A stretch of 64,000 nt of DNA from Solanum dulcamara (lineage: Eukaryota; Streptophyta; Magnoliopsida; Solanales; Solanaceae), in the NCBI RefSeq assembly GCF_947179165.1, contig NC_077244.1, positions 74,136,144-74,200,143 on the forward strand, given 5' to 3'. Each line of letters opens with the position of its first letter. The first letter of the stretch is position 1. Made by a program: the position numbers and the translations under genes. A model generated the notes under the pieces. That model saw nothing but the letters and a program-made list of their open reading frames with translations, searched no databases and was not told where the DNA came from. Positions 1 through 11,962 of the stretch are shown here, piece after piece.

Positions 1-1601
1 GTGTCTTACTCAAGCTTGAATGGGGAAAAGATGCACGCTAACCGCAAGCTTGTCATGGACTACCTAAAGAACAAGCTCAACTTCAGGGTAATAATGATTA
101 GCTCGACTCATTCAGAATCAGTAAGTTAAGGTCAAGTAAGGATATATCCATGTATAACACCTATTTTGGCCTTGCATCTTTTTCAGGGTTTCATCATTTC
201 TGATTCGGAAGGCATTGACCGGATTACAAGCCCACCTCATGCTAATTACACTTATTCAGTATTAGCTGGAATTTTAGCAGGAATTGACATGGTTGGTTTG
301 TTATGTTTGATCTCGAATCATTTTTATCAACATGATAGTTTTAGTTACTCTATACGATTGTTTCATCTATGCTGCAGGTTATGATTCCAGTGAAGTATGA
401 AGAATTTATTGGTAATCTGACTCTCCTAGTGAAAGCTAATATCATTCCCATGAGCAGAATTGATGATGCTGTAAAGCGGATATTGAGAGTTAAGTTTACC
501 ATGGGTCTCTTTGAGAACCCACTGGCTGACCTAAGCTTGGTAAACCAACTTGGTAGCCAGGTAACTTTGATATTCAGAAACTGTTTCAATTCTTGGGATC
601 TAAGTCTGTTACGTGTGATCTATGATGCTTCAACGCCTCTCTGCAGGAGCATCGAGAGTTGGCAAGGGAAGCAGTAAGGAAATCACTTGTCCTTTTGAAG
701 AACGGCAAGAGCACTAGTCGTCCATTACTTCCCATTCCAAAGAAAGCACCAAAGATACTTGTAGCTGGAACTCATGCTGACAATTTGGATTACCAATGTG
801 GAGGCTGGACAATATATTGGCAGGGCAACCCAGGCAGTGATTTAATAGTTGGTATGTCTTCTCATGTCTTGTAGTGTCCATTTCACCACAAGTGACATTT
901 TTGGGCCCTCTTTTGGTAAGGAATCTGCTATTTCGCTAGATAGCAGAAACATGCCTTTTCAGGTTTTACTAATTCCATTTTTTCGTGGGAGGTTAATTCT
1001 TGGACCTGATAATATGACAATTCTTTTACATGACAATGTATAGAAGTTAAACTGATAATTGTTGGACCTGATAATATGACAACTCAAATGTAGCATTATT
1101 CTACATTTGACAGGAACCACCATTTTAAGCGCTATCAAGAAAACTGTAGATCCGTCCACGCAAGTAGTGTACCAGCAGAATCCTGATGCAAACTTTATGA
1201 AGTCAAACGAATTCGACTATGCCATTGTTGTAGTAGGTGAAGTCCCATATGCAGAGTGGTATGGTGACAGCTCAAATCTTACAATACCAGAACCTGGTCC
1301 TAGCACTATTAACAATGTCTGTGGGGCTGTGAAATGTGTTGTAGTTGTCATCTCTGGTCGTCCAGTCGTGATAGAACCTTACGTCGATAAAATAGATGCA
1401 CTCATCGCTGCTTGGCTTCCGGGGACTGAAGGCCAAGGTGTTGCAGATGCTTTATTTGGTGACTATGGTTTCACTGGTAAACTTGCTTGGACTTGGTTCA
1501 AATCAGTTGACCAGCTTCCTATGAACGTAGGTGATGACCACTACAATCCCCTCTTTCCCTTTGGATTTGGACTCACAACTCAGCCAGTGAAGATGAATTA
1601 A
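1..1601 (+). CDS. GH3 beta-D-glucan exohydrolase-like, copy A (3' part, exons 5-9)
   Basis: Retaining exo-acting beta-glucosidase of glycoside hydrolase family 3, expected in the apoplast. Exons read as 1-87, 187-291, 378-560, 647-851 and 1114-1601. They have the same sizes and phases as in copies C and D, all GT-AG and all open, ending in a stop at 1599-1601. Seen: the nucleophile motif reads ISDSEG, where copy D has ISDWQG. The substrate-binding stretch [10 protein letters not shown] is kept. The acid/base Glu lies in PYAEWYGD, where C has PYAEMYGD. From family knowledge (barley ExoI numbering), Asp285 is the nucleophile, Glu491 the acid/base, and Trp286 and Trp434 clamp the +1 sugar; here Trp286 is Ser. 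Exons 1-4 lie left of the window, so integrity of the whole gene is unknown. It is nearly identical to C, including introns. An AATAAA lies about 60 bp after the stop. Confidence 0.9.
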
Positions 1602-2644
1602 TAGACAGTATTGATACTATAGTGTGTACTTGCAAGAAAAGCTAGTAGTAAGTTATTATCATTAATAAAACTGGAAGAAAGAGCAGAAGGCAGAAAATTG
1701 TATTGAGGGCTTCCCTTTGAATATATATTATTATTATTATTAATTGCTATTAATTACGATTTTGATGGGTTGTTACTGCTACAAGAGTATTTGTAGGGTG
1801 GTCATGTCTCTTTAAATTTGAGAGTACTTAAGACAAAAGATAAATCAAAGGACGAAATATAATTTCCCAAAGAAACAACAAGGTTTTAGAAAATACAATG
1901 CTTAAAATTTCAACAAATGGAGTGGGTCATAATGCTAGATCATTTTCCTTTATTTTGTAATCTACTAGAAACTAACCAGTATTAGTATTAAACATATTGA
2001 AAACTATGTAGACTCATTCACTTTTTTATAAAGTATACTGAATACATGGGAAATCCCCTAATGAATTTATCGATAATGAATTTATTGATAATCCACACTA
2101 TGATCTACTAACTCCGCACCCCCTACCAAATCCCTCCCTTGGGATTAATACAATAAGCAAGTAAGCAAGAACCTATTGCTTCTAGATAGAGATGGATCTG
2201 AGAAGACAATGACAATGATGATATGTATTTCCTAGTTCTTATTTCAATTCTATTTAGTTGATGTGTCTTTAAAAAAGGACATGCTCTTTCTGTAGCACCC
2301 AACAATTTCGATTGATCTTATATGTAGTACTGTACAAAGTACTCCAAGATTTGAAGTTCTCTGCATTAAATTTACATGAATCTGTTGAATTTGCTTTTAG
2401 TTATGCACTAGTTTTTCGTAAAATAAGTTGTTTAGTTTAAGATAAATTTTAATTTTGAATTTTAGTTAGGTTGTTGAGATATTTTAGTTTGTTTTAAATT
2501 TCAAATATGTTGGCTATTTAAAGCCCCTCAATGACTAATAAAATTATTGAAAGTCATTTCAATCCATTGAGAGTCATTTTAACTTCTTTTTTGTTGCCTC
2601 CTATTTTAAAAAAACCCAACAGAATCAAGAAGTTAATTGAGTAA
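1602..2644. other. 3' flank of copy A, no gene
   Basis: AT-rich downstream region with an AATAAA near 1663, a short ATT microsatellite near 1727-1742, and no supported coding region. It is shared with the flank of copy C and, more distantly, with the flank of copy D. This makes it part of the duplicated block rather than independent sequence. Confidence 0.7.
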
Positions 2645-3912
2645 AGGGATAATACACAACTACCCCCTCAACTATAACCGAATTCGCTAGGACGGAACTT
2701 AACTATACATGTGTCCTATTACCCCTCCTGAATTATTTTAAAGTGCAATAAACACACTCTAAAACTTATATAATCACTCACATGAAGGGAGGTCCTTTAC
2801 ACTCGCCTCCACATCATCCTTACGTCAGCGCCACATCACTAAATCGACAGATCTAAAAAAAAATCAAAAAATCCATGTCATTTAATTCCTCCTCCTCCAT
2901 TACTATCACTACACCCACCATAACCACTAAACCCACTATTTTCACCATTAAAACTTATAGAAACCACATGAAAATTGTAACCCACCTCCAAATTCATTCA
3001 TTCACCACCACCGAAATAATATATTTTATCACCTATCTCCAAATCTACCACAAAATATCACTCAATTGGTCAAAAACTCAAGCTATTCAATTTGAATTTA
3101 AAATGTTGGATCTCTTGTATCCAACTAAAATTGTGACCTAACAAAAAATGTAAAAAATAAATCTCATAAAACTTGATCTAAAATCTCTATCAAAGAAGTT
3201 ACCCCAAAATTGAAATTCCAATTCGAGAAAAATTGAACATTGGGGTCCTTTTGTTGATCGAATTTGGGTTATGAAATACAATAGTTCTCATTCAAAAATT
3301 ATTTGGGAAAGATGAAGTGACTGGCAAATATACAGATCATGTTTTAGTTAGGTTGTTGAGATATTTTAGGTTGTTTTAAATATGTTGTGAAAAAAATATT
3401 TATATTTCTAAAAATGATAAAATTGGGTTATATTTCAAAATGAAAAAAAAGAAATTTTAATTAAAAAGATATCAACTTAAGTTTTAATGTTAACTACTTA
3501 TGTGTATTATTTAATAATGAAAATGGACATGTGTCCAAATTAATCAAATTTTAATATTATTTTTTTTGTCTCTCACATGCCTCCAAGAGAGTGAACAAAC
3601 TCTTTGTGCCACTCCAGCACTAAAGGGTGTGTTTATTACACTTTAAAATAATTCAGGGGGTAATAGGATCATGTATAGTTAAGGTGTGTCCTGGCGATTT
3701 CGGTTATAGTTGAGGAGGGCACTTGTATATTATCCCTTTTTTGTCTCTCACATGCCTCCAAGAGAGTGAACAAACTCTTTGTGCCACTCCAGCACTAAAG
3801 GGTGTGTTTATTACACTTTAAAATAATTCAGGGGGTAATAGGATCATGTATAGTTAAGGTGTGTCCTGGCGATTTCGGTTATAGTTGAGGAGGGCACTTG
3901 TATATTATCCCT
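2645..3912. mobile_element. Long-TIR non-autonomous DNA transposon (copy 1)
   Basis: The two ends are inverted copies of each other over roughly 115 bp. The left end begins AGGGATAATAC and the right end finishes TATTATCCCT. Both ends carry the internal words CAACTATAACCGAA and CTGAATTATTTTAAAGTG in opposite orientation. The flanks carry an 8-bp duplication TTGAGTAA (2637-2644 and 3913-3920). There is no transposase; the 88-codon open frame inside is low-complexity and not convincing. An 8-bp target duplication fits hAT, and the long TIRs would also fit a Mutator-like element, so the superfamily is left open. The same insertion with the same duplication follows copy C. Confidence 0.82.
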
Positions 3913-3916
3913 TTGA
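3569..3916. repeat. 174-bp tandem duplication of the element's right end
   Basis: The segment from GTCTCTCACATGCC through the right TIR occurs twice in tandem (3569-3742 and 3743-3916). The copy after gene C has it once, so this duplication arose in this block after, or independently of, the block duplication. Confidence 0.85.
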
Positions 3917-3920
3917 GTAA

Positions 3921-4313
3921 ACAAGTCAAAAATACAAAATATACGTATATATATGGAAAACTTTAGTGATTTAAGCTTTCCTCGAAACCAAATTTTCAAA
4001 CATGATGGAATAGACGAATAAACAAAGCCATCTTTGTTCATATATTACATAAGTACGTTTGTATGAAGTAAACGTTACATCAATAAAGTTAACATTTACA
4101 GAAATGATCAACACCCATTTCTCATTAAAGTTAGCATTAGTAATCCACAAAACCAACTAAGATGTAGTTGATGTAATGTATATGTATATAAAGTTTGTAC
4201 TAATTGCTGCACAAGGTGTTGTTAAGCTTTTAGATTTACCTTTGTCGTGGTGGTTGAATGAAAAGCTATTTTTCTATGGTTTTAGTGAAGTGTGAATATT
4301 CTGATTGTGGCCG
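3921..4313. other. Block spacer homologous to the D-SMC3 intergenic region
   Basis: Non-coding. The part up to about 4160 matches sequence at about 60560-60730 between copy D and SMC3, including the word ATTTACAGAAATGATCAACA. After about 4160 the match stops and the sequence runs into the remnant first intron of pseudogene P1. The boundary is a candidate breakpoint of the ancestral duplication. Confidence 0.7.
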
Positions 4314-4698
4314 GGAGTGTACTGAGTGGTGGAGGAAGTGTGCCATTTCCACAGCATTCTTCGCAGATTTTGAAATGTTTATACAAATGTGAAATTCAAA
4401 GTAACATACATTGATTAGCGATTGTGATATATAGTCTAGACTTGAATATTTGGACACAATATGGCTTGAAAGTTTGTTCTTTTCTCATTTTGGTTCTATG
4501 CCTGTGGATTCCTTAGATCACATTGCATATATGTGGGGGGAGGGGCTGACATGTTGATTTAGAAAATTTCCGAGTCTCTCATCAGGAGTAGTTTCGAGAG
4601 GGTGAGTATTTGAAACCAGCACACTCTTGGGGAGAATTGAAATTAGATCCTGTGTTGGAAATCTTTCTTTAAACCTTTGATCAATTTTGCTGACAGAA

Positions 4699-4839
4699 AT
4701 GGGTGTGATGCTTAGACATCCCCTATCTATCTTTACTGATCGGGATGAGATTGGAAGCGTGGCTTCAAGAGTCTGGCTGAAAATTTATTATGCCGTAAGT
4801 GTTATTCTCAGGGAATTTGGAAGGATCACACTCAAATAA
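4699..4839 (+). other. Unrecognised conserved short open frame inside P1
   Basis: A 46-codon frame starting MGVMLRHPLSIF follows an AG and crosses a GTAAGT. It is retained in the other two P copies near 30695 and 52370 with few differences. It does not look like any GH3 exon and is not recognised. It could be a captured exon or chance. Confidence 0.25.
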
Positions 4840-5249
4840 GAGATATTTTGTTGATATATAAGAGATTTAACAATTTAATTGGTTATTTTACTACTTTTTC
4901 TTGAAGTTCTTTCATCTCATTTGCTGATTCTTGGAATTATCTCAACTTTGTAATAGAGACCTACAACTTGTGAAGCGGATTGGGGCTGCAACTACCCTCT
5001 GAGGGAAGAACCACAGGAATCCCTTACACTTTTGCACGGTGCATCGCAGTGAGTACCATCACATCATATGCAATCTATATATTATTTATTTGATATCTTT
5101 CATCATTGGTCTGTGTGTTCGTCTGCAGTAAAACACTTTGAACATATTTTCAATCTTAAACCTCCTATTATGGATCTCACAATTCTTGATTGCATTCCTA
5201 CTTGTATTGTCATGAGGATAATACAATTAGCAGTGTGATCCTTTGGACA

Positions 5250-5676
5250 ATGCCAAACCAAGGAAGTATCAATAATATTAATACCGATGGGAGATACACA
5301 GATCATAATGACAATGCAGGGATTGGGGGGATAGCCAGAGACTGCAATGGGGATTTTTTTTCCGCTTTTACTATTCCTGGACAGTGCCAAAATCATAATA
5401 TAGCAGAGGCTCTGGCTGCTCAATATGTAGGCCAATGGATCAAAGACAACAATCACAGGTTGTGCACAATTGAGATAAAAAAACGCTTTGATTATAGTGA
5501 ATATGCCGAAGAAGAAGAAGACCAACAATTTGAATTTGAAGACTTTTGTGGATGAAACTGTGGGCTTGATTGATGGAGCAGATATTACCTTCTCACACTG
5601 TTATAGAGAAGCTAATAAAGTGGCGGATTATCTAGCAAAGTTAGCCGCTACTCTTGATCCTGAACTAGTGTTATAA
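5250..5676 (+). pseudogene. RNase H-like (RVT_3 type) fragment in P1
   Basis: The translated frame shows the plant retroelement RNase H pattern: INTDGRY with the first catalytic Asp, AGIGGIARDCNGDF, then NIAEALAAQYV with the second acidic residue. The reading frame then shifts near 5480. The second half continues in another frame with HCYREANKVADYLAKLA, the usual end of this domain. It is probably the tail of a LINE or a related retroelement coding region. No reverse transcriptase or poly(A) tail is seen nearby, so it is a dead fragment. Confidence 0.75.
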
Positions 5677-6350
5677 ACTTTAGACCATATCTTTCTGGTT
5701 TCCAGAACAGCTGCAACTTGTGCACTGTTTGAAGAATGATCTACAGATCCGCTGTGCACGTAAAGATTAATGCGACTTTTGAATTTATTTTAGAGATCAT
5801 GCTCGATGATCGTCAAAAATTGTAAATTAGAATTATCATTTCTTGTAGCATCAGACTGAACAAGCTCTCATATATATATATGGACAAATACAGGAACTAC
5901 CATTTTAAATGCTGTGAAAAACACAGTCCATCCATCTACACAAGTGGTCTACCAGGACAATCCAGACGTAAACTTTGTTAAGTCTAACCACTTCTCCTAT
6001 GCCATTGTTGTCATGGGTGAGACAGCCTACGCAGAGATGTCTGGCGATAGTGCAAACCTTACAATAGCTGAACCTGGTCTGAGCACCATATCCAATGTCT
6101 GTGGGGTTGTGAAGTGTGTGGTAGTTGTCATTTCTGGGCGTCCAGTTGTGATGGAGCAGTATCTTGCAAATATAGACAAGTGAAGGCCAAGGTGTTGCCG
6201 ATGTTCTGTTTGATGACTATGGATTCACAAGCAAACTCATGCACACTTGGTTCAAGTCAGTTGATAAGCTTCCCATGAATGTTGGTGATCCACATTATGA
6301 TCCTTTGTTTCCTTTTGGATTTCGTCTCACTACTGAGCCACTTGAGCTAA

Positions 6351-7195
6351 AATTCACCAATGGGCCCGTACCATTAACTCCCTCACTCTCCCAATATCCC
6401 TACAAACTCCCAATAAATGGCTCCTACACCACCGGGAGATGATCGGTTAAACTTCACTTCTATTAAAAAAAAAGAAAAAGAAAATTCACCAATGGGCTGG
6501 GACCATTAATTCCCTCACCCTCCCAGCATCCCAACCAACTCCCAATAAATGGCTCCTATCCCAATCCGGTTGAATTAATTACTGAATCAACTCAACAAAA
6601 AAATAGATTTTTCTAATCCCGGAGTAAATCCCCAATTAATGAAGTGGAAGGGTCATTCCCTCTCTCCTCCTAAAAAGGCTTCAATGGTAGCGCGTCCTAA
6701 CCTCTCTCCTTACCAAAGCTTCTCATACTCTGAAGAAAATAATCATCACTCCGGTTCAGTTGAAGTGACCATGGCCATCGCATCAACAAAGCCCTCAATT
6801 ACTATTAGTAGTAATGAACAAAGGCAACTTCTAACTCCTGTAGGAAACAACACTCCTAACCTACAGCCCAGAAATGGCAAACAACTTCCCATTTTCCCAG
6901 CAACCTCAGATCCATTCGATAACACTCACAATGGCACCGCTTTCTCCAGTCGTGGTTGGAGCTAGCTCTGCAAGACAGATGCATCACCTTATAGGTGAAT
7001 ATCGGAGGGAGACAAGTCTCTCTGCTACTTCGGCACCTAGCCTTCCTAGCCCAAATAATCAAGGAAGGGACGAACCACGCGATAGAGGGACTAGGAACCC
7101 AGATATGGATGGAGACACTAAGGCAGACCCAACAAGAGGGCAACATCAATATGATATCCATGCAGGAGATGGTCGGTTAAACTTCACTTCTATTA
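6351..7195. repeat. Composite repeat array I, first unit
   Basis: Begins inside the last codons of P1 exon 9. The modules are a short A-rich module starting ATTCACCAATGGG (6351 and again 6482), a longer module containing AATGAAGTGGAAGG (about 6633), and a third part ending CAGGAGATGG (about 7170). Successive units elsewhere are spaced about 0.84-0.91 kb. One frame of the long module stays open for about 110 codons (6639-6965) and reads like a Ser/Asn/Pro-rich protein piece, but no family is recognised. Confidence 0.8.
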
Positions 7196-7918
7196 GTTGT
7201 GAGTGTTTTTCAAGTGATTTGTATATATATAGATGAGTAGATGTGTATTAGTAAGTAAGAGAGGCAATGTAACAGTGATATGTGAAGCTCAAAATATTTA
7301 GATCTTTTTTTCCCTCTCTATTTTTCTCTCCCTCTTCTTCTTCTCTTTCTGTAAACATACTCCCATTAAAGAAGTTATCATCTTCCTCTTGTTTATTCCA
7401 GTAAGCAGTTACTCCAACTTTTACTCTTCCATCATTTATTTTTTTCAGAGCCCACTTTCAAGGACCATTAAATAGCCATCTCTCTCTTTTTTTTTTACAA
7501 TTCCTAATTTTGGTTGTTTTTCTATTCGAAGTCTCTCTCAGCCGGTCTTCTACTTTTACGACAAGAATTTGCGTGTGTGTTATCCGTCACTCATGAAGAG
7601 TTTATGCAACAAAATAGTTCTTGCAGGAAGATATAGTCATTATGGCCTTTGTGTATCACTCATATTTATATGTACTGTCAAAAGGTTTAAAAATCAACTT
7701 CTTAATGAAGTAATGGACCAACCTTTTTGTTTTAATCTTGTACCTTTACCTTTCTATCTCTTGGCAAAATTAAAGCTTTAATTTCTCCATTCTATTCTCT
7801 ATTTTTCTCACTCTTAAATCCTTTATGGGGAGTGATTTTTCGTTGTTACTTTCATTCGATTATAACTTCTTGCATGATACATATGCCGCTAAAAAAGCAA
7901 ATAGACTACTGTTTCATG
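7196..7918. other. Spacer inside array I, no gene recognised
   Basis: Contains a TATATATA word (about 7222), a long pyrimidine-rich stretch (about 7300-7350) and a second one near 7470-7500. Together these resemble a retroelement or gene 5' region. No convincing coding frame is present. It is shared almost exactly with 33186-33905. Confidence 0.55.
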
Positions 7919-9490
7919 GATGGAGTCACTAAGGCAAACCCACCAAGAGAGAAACATCAATATGATGTCCATGCAGGAGATGGACGGTTAAACTTCACTT
8001 CTATTAAAAAAATGAAAAAAGTAAATTCACCAATGGGCCCGGACCATTAACTCCCTCACCTCCCAACATCCCAACCAACTCCCAATAAATGACTCCTACC
8101 CCATCTCCTACACCACCGGGAGATGGCCGGTTAAACTTCACTTTGATTAAAAAAACATGAAAAAAGTAATAAAAAGAAAATTCACTAATGGGGCCAGAGT
8201 ATTAACTCCCTCACCCTCCCAACATCCCAACCAACTCCCAATAGATGGCTCCTATCCCAATCCGACAGAATTAGTTAGTGAATCTACTAAAAAAAATGGA
8301 TTTGGCAAATCTCCAATTAATGAAGTGGAAGGGTCATCCCCTCTCTCCTTCCAAAGAGGCTTCAATGGTAGCGCGTCCTAGCCCCTCTCCCTACCAAAGC
8401 TTCTCATACTCGGAGGAAAATAATCATCACGCCAGTTTAGTTGAAGTGACCATGGTCGTCCCATAAACAAATCCCTCAATTATTATTAGAAATAGTGAAC
8501 AAAAGCAACTTCTAGCTCTTGTAGAAACATCACTCCTACCCTAAAGCCCAATGGCACCACTTCCTCCAAATCACTTCCCCGTGTTGTGGGTTGAGCTATC
8601 ACTGAAAAACATATGTATCACCTTACATGTGAATATCAAAGGGAAAAAAGTCTCTCTACTACTTCGACACCCAGCTTTCCTAGCCCAAATAATCAACGAA
8701 GGGATGGACCACGCGATAGAGGGATTAGGAACCTAGATATAGATGGAGACACTAAGGCAGACCCAAAAAGCGAGCAACACCAATATGATGTCCATGTAGA
8801 AGATGGTCGGTTAAACTTCACTTTTATTAAAAAAAAGACGAAAAAAAAAGAAAAAGAAAAAGAAAATTCACCAATGGGCCCGGACCATTAACTCCCTCAC
8901 CCCCCAACATCCCAACCAACTCCCAATAAATGTCTCATGCCCCATCTCTTACACCACCTGGAGATGGCCGATTAAACTTCACTTCTATTAAAAAAAAGAA
9001 AAAAGAAAGAAACGAAATTCACCAATGGGGCCGGATCATTAACTCCCTCACGCCCCCAACATCATAACCAACTCCTAATAAATGGCTCCTAACCCAATCT
9101 GGCTGAATTAATTACTGAATCTACTTAACAAAAAAATGGATTTGGTAAATCTCGAGGGAAATCCCCAATTAATGAAGTGGAAGGGCCATCCCCTCTCTCT
9201 CCTACCAAAGAGACTTCAATGGTAGCACATCTTGAAACCTTTCCCTGCCAAAGTTTCTCATACTTTGAAGAAAATAATTATCACACTGGTTCAGTTGAAG
9301 TGACCATGGCCATCGCATCAACAAAGCCTTCAATTACTATTAGTACTAATGAACAGAGGCAACTTCTAACTCCTGTAGGAAACAACACTTCTAACCTAAA
9401 GCCTAGAAATGGGAAACAACTTCCCATCTTCCCAGCAACTACAGATCCCTTGAGTAACACTTACAAAGGCACCGGTTCTTCTAAACAACT
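7919..9490. repeat. Composite repeat array I, units 2-3
   Basis: Short modules start near 8021, 8179, 8866 and 9014, and long modules near 8316 and 9165. Spacing from the first short module of one unit to the next is about 843 bp. The long module at 9177-9515 is open for 112 codons. The unit is interrupted by the solo LTR that begins at 9491. Confidence 0.82.
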
Positions 9491-11957
9491 TGTCACGACC
9501 CGAGTTCGGGTGTGATGACACTCGCCTAACCCACCAAGACGAGTCAACCTAAGAGTCTGAACAATTCTAAATAAGCGAAAATGAATGCGGAGATATAAAG
9601 TTTAATATGATATAATAAGGATAAGGGAAAAATAGATTCTAAACTACCCAAGACTTGGTGTCACATGTACAAGCCACTATTTCAATAGAAATGAAAAAGG
9701 TACAAATATATATGTCTCAGTTCTTAAGTAGAACAAAACATAAAGTAAATGGACGATAAGAGTCTGCCGAAGAGGACAAGCTGCTACCTCTCAAGCGTCC
9801 AGAAGCTCGGGTTGATCAAGGAGTACTAAGAGCAAGAGGTGTCGGGCACAGATCCTACATAAATGTAGAAGCAAGGGGTGAACACCAACAAAATGGTACT
9901 CAGAAAAATGGAAACTAAACCCTAATTAAAGCAATGCAGAACACAGGTACCCTGACATCCCAACCATAATCCTTCACAACTACATACCTGCACTTAAACA
10001 ACCCAATCTATATAGACTATATCACAATTATACCAGAATACTAAATAGTCCACGAATAGAAAGTACAAATATGTTCTCACTACCATTCTCAGGCAAACAC
10101 AGGAAATCTCAAATCATAATCAATCACAGGTTGATATAGATGCAAATGCAATGTCAGATAATTGTGATGCATGTCTGTCCTACGATACACATCCGCTGAT
10201 CACCTCAAATTGGAACTCATGGGGCCTCACATAGACCATGTATCCACCAAAAAAGACCTCGGCCAATAACTGCCGGAAGAGACCTCAGCCATAATATCCG
10301 CCGGAAAAGACCTTGGTCGCCGGAAGAAACCTCAACAAATTACCTCGACTGGTAGAAACCTCGATCCCAATACCCAGTACCTCATTCACATCATTTCTCA
10401 TCCATCACAGACAGAACACATGCACAAGTAATGAGTGAAACAAGATAAATATTCACATAAGATGTCATATATTCCACAATCACATAATAGATCAATGCCT
10501 CGTTATTCACAACACTTGGACAATTATCCCTATTCAGATTCTACTATCACACTTCAACTCATATAATTTAATTCAATCTAAGGACCCAACATACCCTAAT
10601 CCCCTCACATAGGAAAATAAAAGGTTCAACATACTTAACAAATGTTAGAATTCTACTTGTCTTAGCCAAAAGTCACGAACAATCCAAATTCAAAGCTTTT
10701 AACCTCGGATGATACTCCAAATCACCACAATCTAATCAAATATAGACTCGCAATCACATTTCGAAACTATTGACACTAAAATCAAGCAATTTGGGTGAAA
10801 TAGATAAAATGGTCAAAAATCCCATATCGGAAATCAAACTCGGAATATGATTATTTCCTTAAGTAATCAGGAATCTAGTGGTGAAAACCATTTCAAAAAT
10901 GAGGTTAAAATGAGTTGAAAATCCCCATTTCTCCTTCAAAAGTTCATGTTCAAGAAAATCCAAAATCTCCGATTTGAAATCCACAATTTAAAGTTAAAAT
11001 ACGAAATTATTCAATGGAATTTAAGGAAAAGTGTTAGAAATACATTACCCAATGGTTTTGTCTTGAAAAATCTCTAAGAAATCGCCTAAACCGAGCTTGA
11101 AATGTTCAAAATTGTGAAAATACCTTAAACCTCGTCTAAACCCCTTCAAATGTCGCTTAAGCAACTGGACCTTCATTTTAATGGAGGTTTGCTTTCGCGA
11201 ACCCTGCCTAAGTGAGTCCCTTCACTTAAGAGATGGGTCTCTCTTAAGCGAAGGTTCTCTTTAGCAAACCTGGTTCTCTTAAGCGGACCCTGCAACAGTA
11301 CCAGTAAAATAAGTTGTCACAATCCAAGCTTCCGATCGAACCAAAATCCCGTATACACATACCATATACGAAACCCTATTAAATTCAACATTTCAGACTC
11401 AATGGAATCATCAGAATTCGAATTCGATGCCTCCTTGACCAGTAATATGATAAGTAGAAATTGAACTAGTTTCGACACTTGAAATACCCAAAATACCCTC
11501 AGGATATCTAAAAATTATAACGAAGCCATTTCTAGCGTAAGAATCACATACCGAAACCATTTGAATCATCAAAAATCCAATTCGAGCACTCGAACCTCAA
11601 ATGTTAACCAAAGTCAAACTTGGATCAAATTTTAACTCAATTTCCAACTTCGGACCTAAATTCCACATTTGAACTCCAAATCTAATTCCGACAACTCTCT
11701 TAGACCAATTTCCAAATTCTGGAGTTGATGGAATCAACAGAATTTCATTCTGAGACTCGAAAGTCCAAGTGAGTTCGAAACTCAAATTTTGACTACTTAA
11801 GCCTTTAAAACACATTTACCAAGCAAAACCTCATTTTTTCACAAGATTTCCCAAAAACTAACCTTCACACCAAATGTAAAGTGACTCGGGGAAACTAATG
11901 AAGGGGTAAAATGATAATTTTATCAAATTGTCAAAAATGACCTTCAAGGTCATTACA
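9491..11957. mobile_element. Solo LTR, family 1, inserted in the repeat array (full-length copy)
   Basis: Starts TGTCACGACCC and ends TCATTACA, so TG...CA. It is flanked by the 5-bp duplication CAACT (9486-9490 and 11958-11962). There is no primer-binding site, polypurine tract or protein-coding interior, and no second LTR, so it is a solo LTR of 2467 bp. Internal features are a tract rich in GGAAGAGACCTC-type repeats (about 10245-10370) and CTTAAGCGA-type inverted words (about 11150-11290). Two deleted relatives at 16601 and 37817 share the same insertion point. Confidence 0.88.
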
Positions 11958-11962
11958 CAACT

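Larger units (their letters stand above)
4314..6442 (+). pseudogene. GH3 paralogue pseudogene P1 (exon 2, 3 and 9 remnants)
   Basis: Three fragments of a second GH3 paralogue lie in order. A degenerate exon 2 start (about 4314-4400) encodes [10 protein letters not shown] and then loses similarity; its acceptor AG has become CG. An exon 3 remnant (about 4957-5048) encodes LVKRIGAAT and then an in-frame TGA, followed by GIPYTFARCIA. An exon 9 remnant (5894-6442) contains YAIVVMGE, the acid/base-like YAEMSGD and [14 protein letters not shown] 26-bp deletion after 'NID' near 6178 gives a frameshift and stop, compared with the fuller copy at 34993. Exons 4-8 are missing and an RNase H-like fragment occupies the gap. 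The end of exon 9 runs directly into the downstream repeat array. Confidence 0.85.

Noticed and set aside
2875..3141. 88-codon open frame inside the TIR element, also at 29044
   Set aside because: Low-complexity Ser/Thr/Ile composition from an AT-rich non-autonomous element, no domain, no splice or promoter context.
5103..5528. 141-codon minus-strand frame opposite the RNase H-like fragment
   Set aside because: Shadow of the plus-strand frame, which has a recognisable domain.
6874..7236. Open frames of 100-150 codons in the composite repeats on both strands, considered as genes
   Set aside because: Overlapping frames on both strands arise from the same repeat. None is intact across units and none matches a known family. 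Annotated as repeat.
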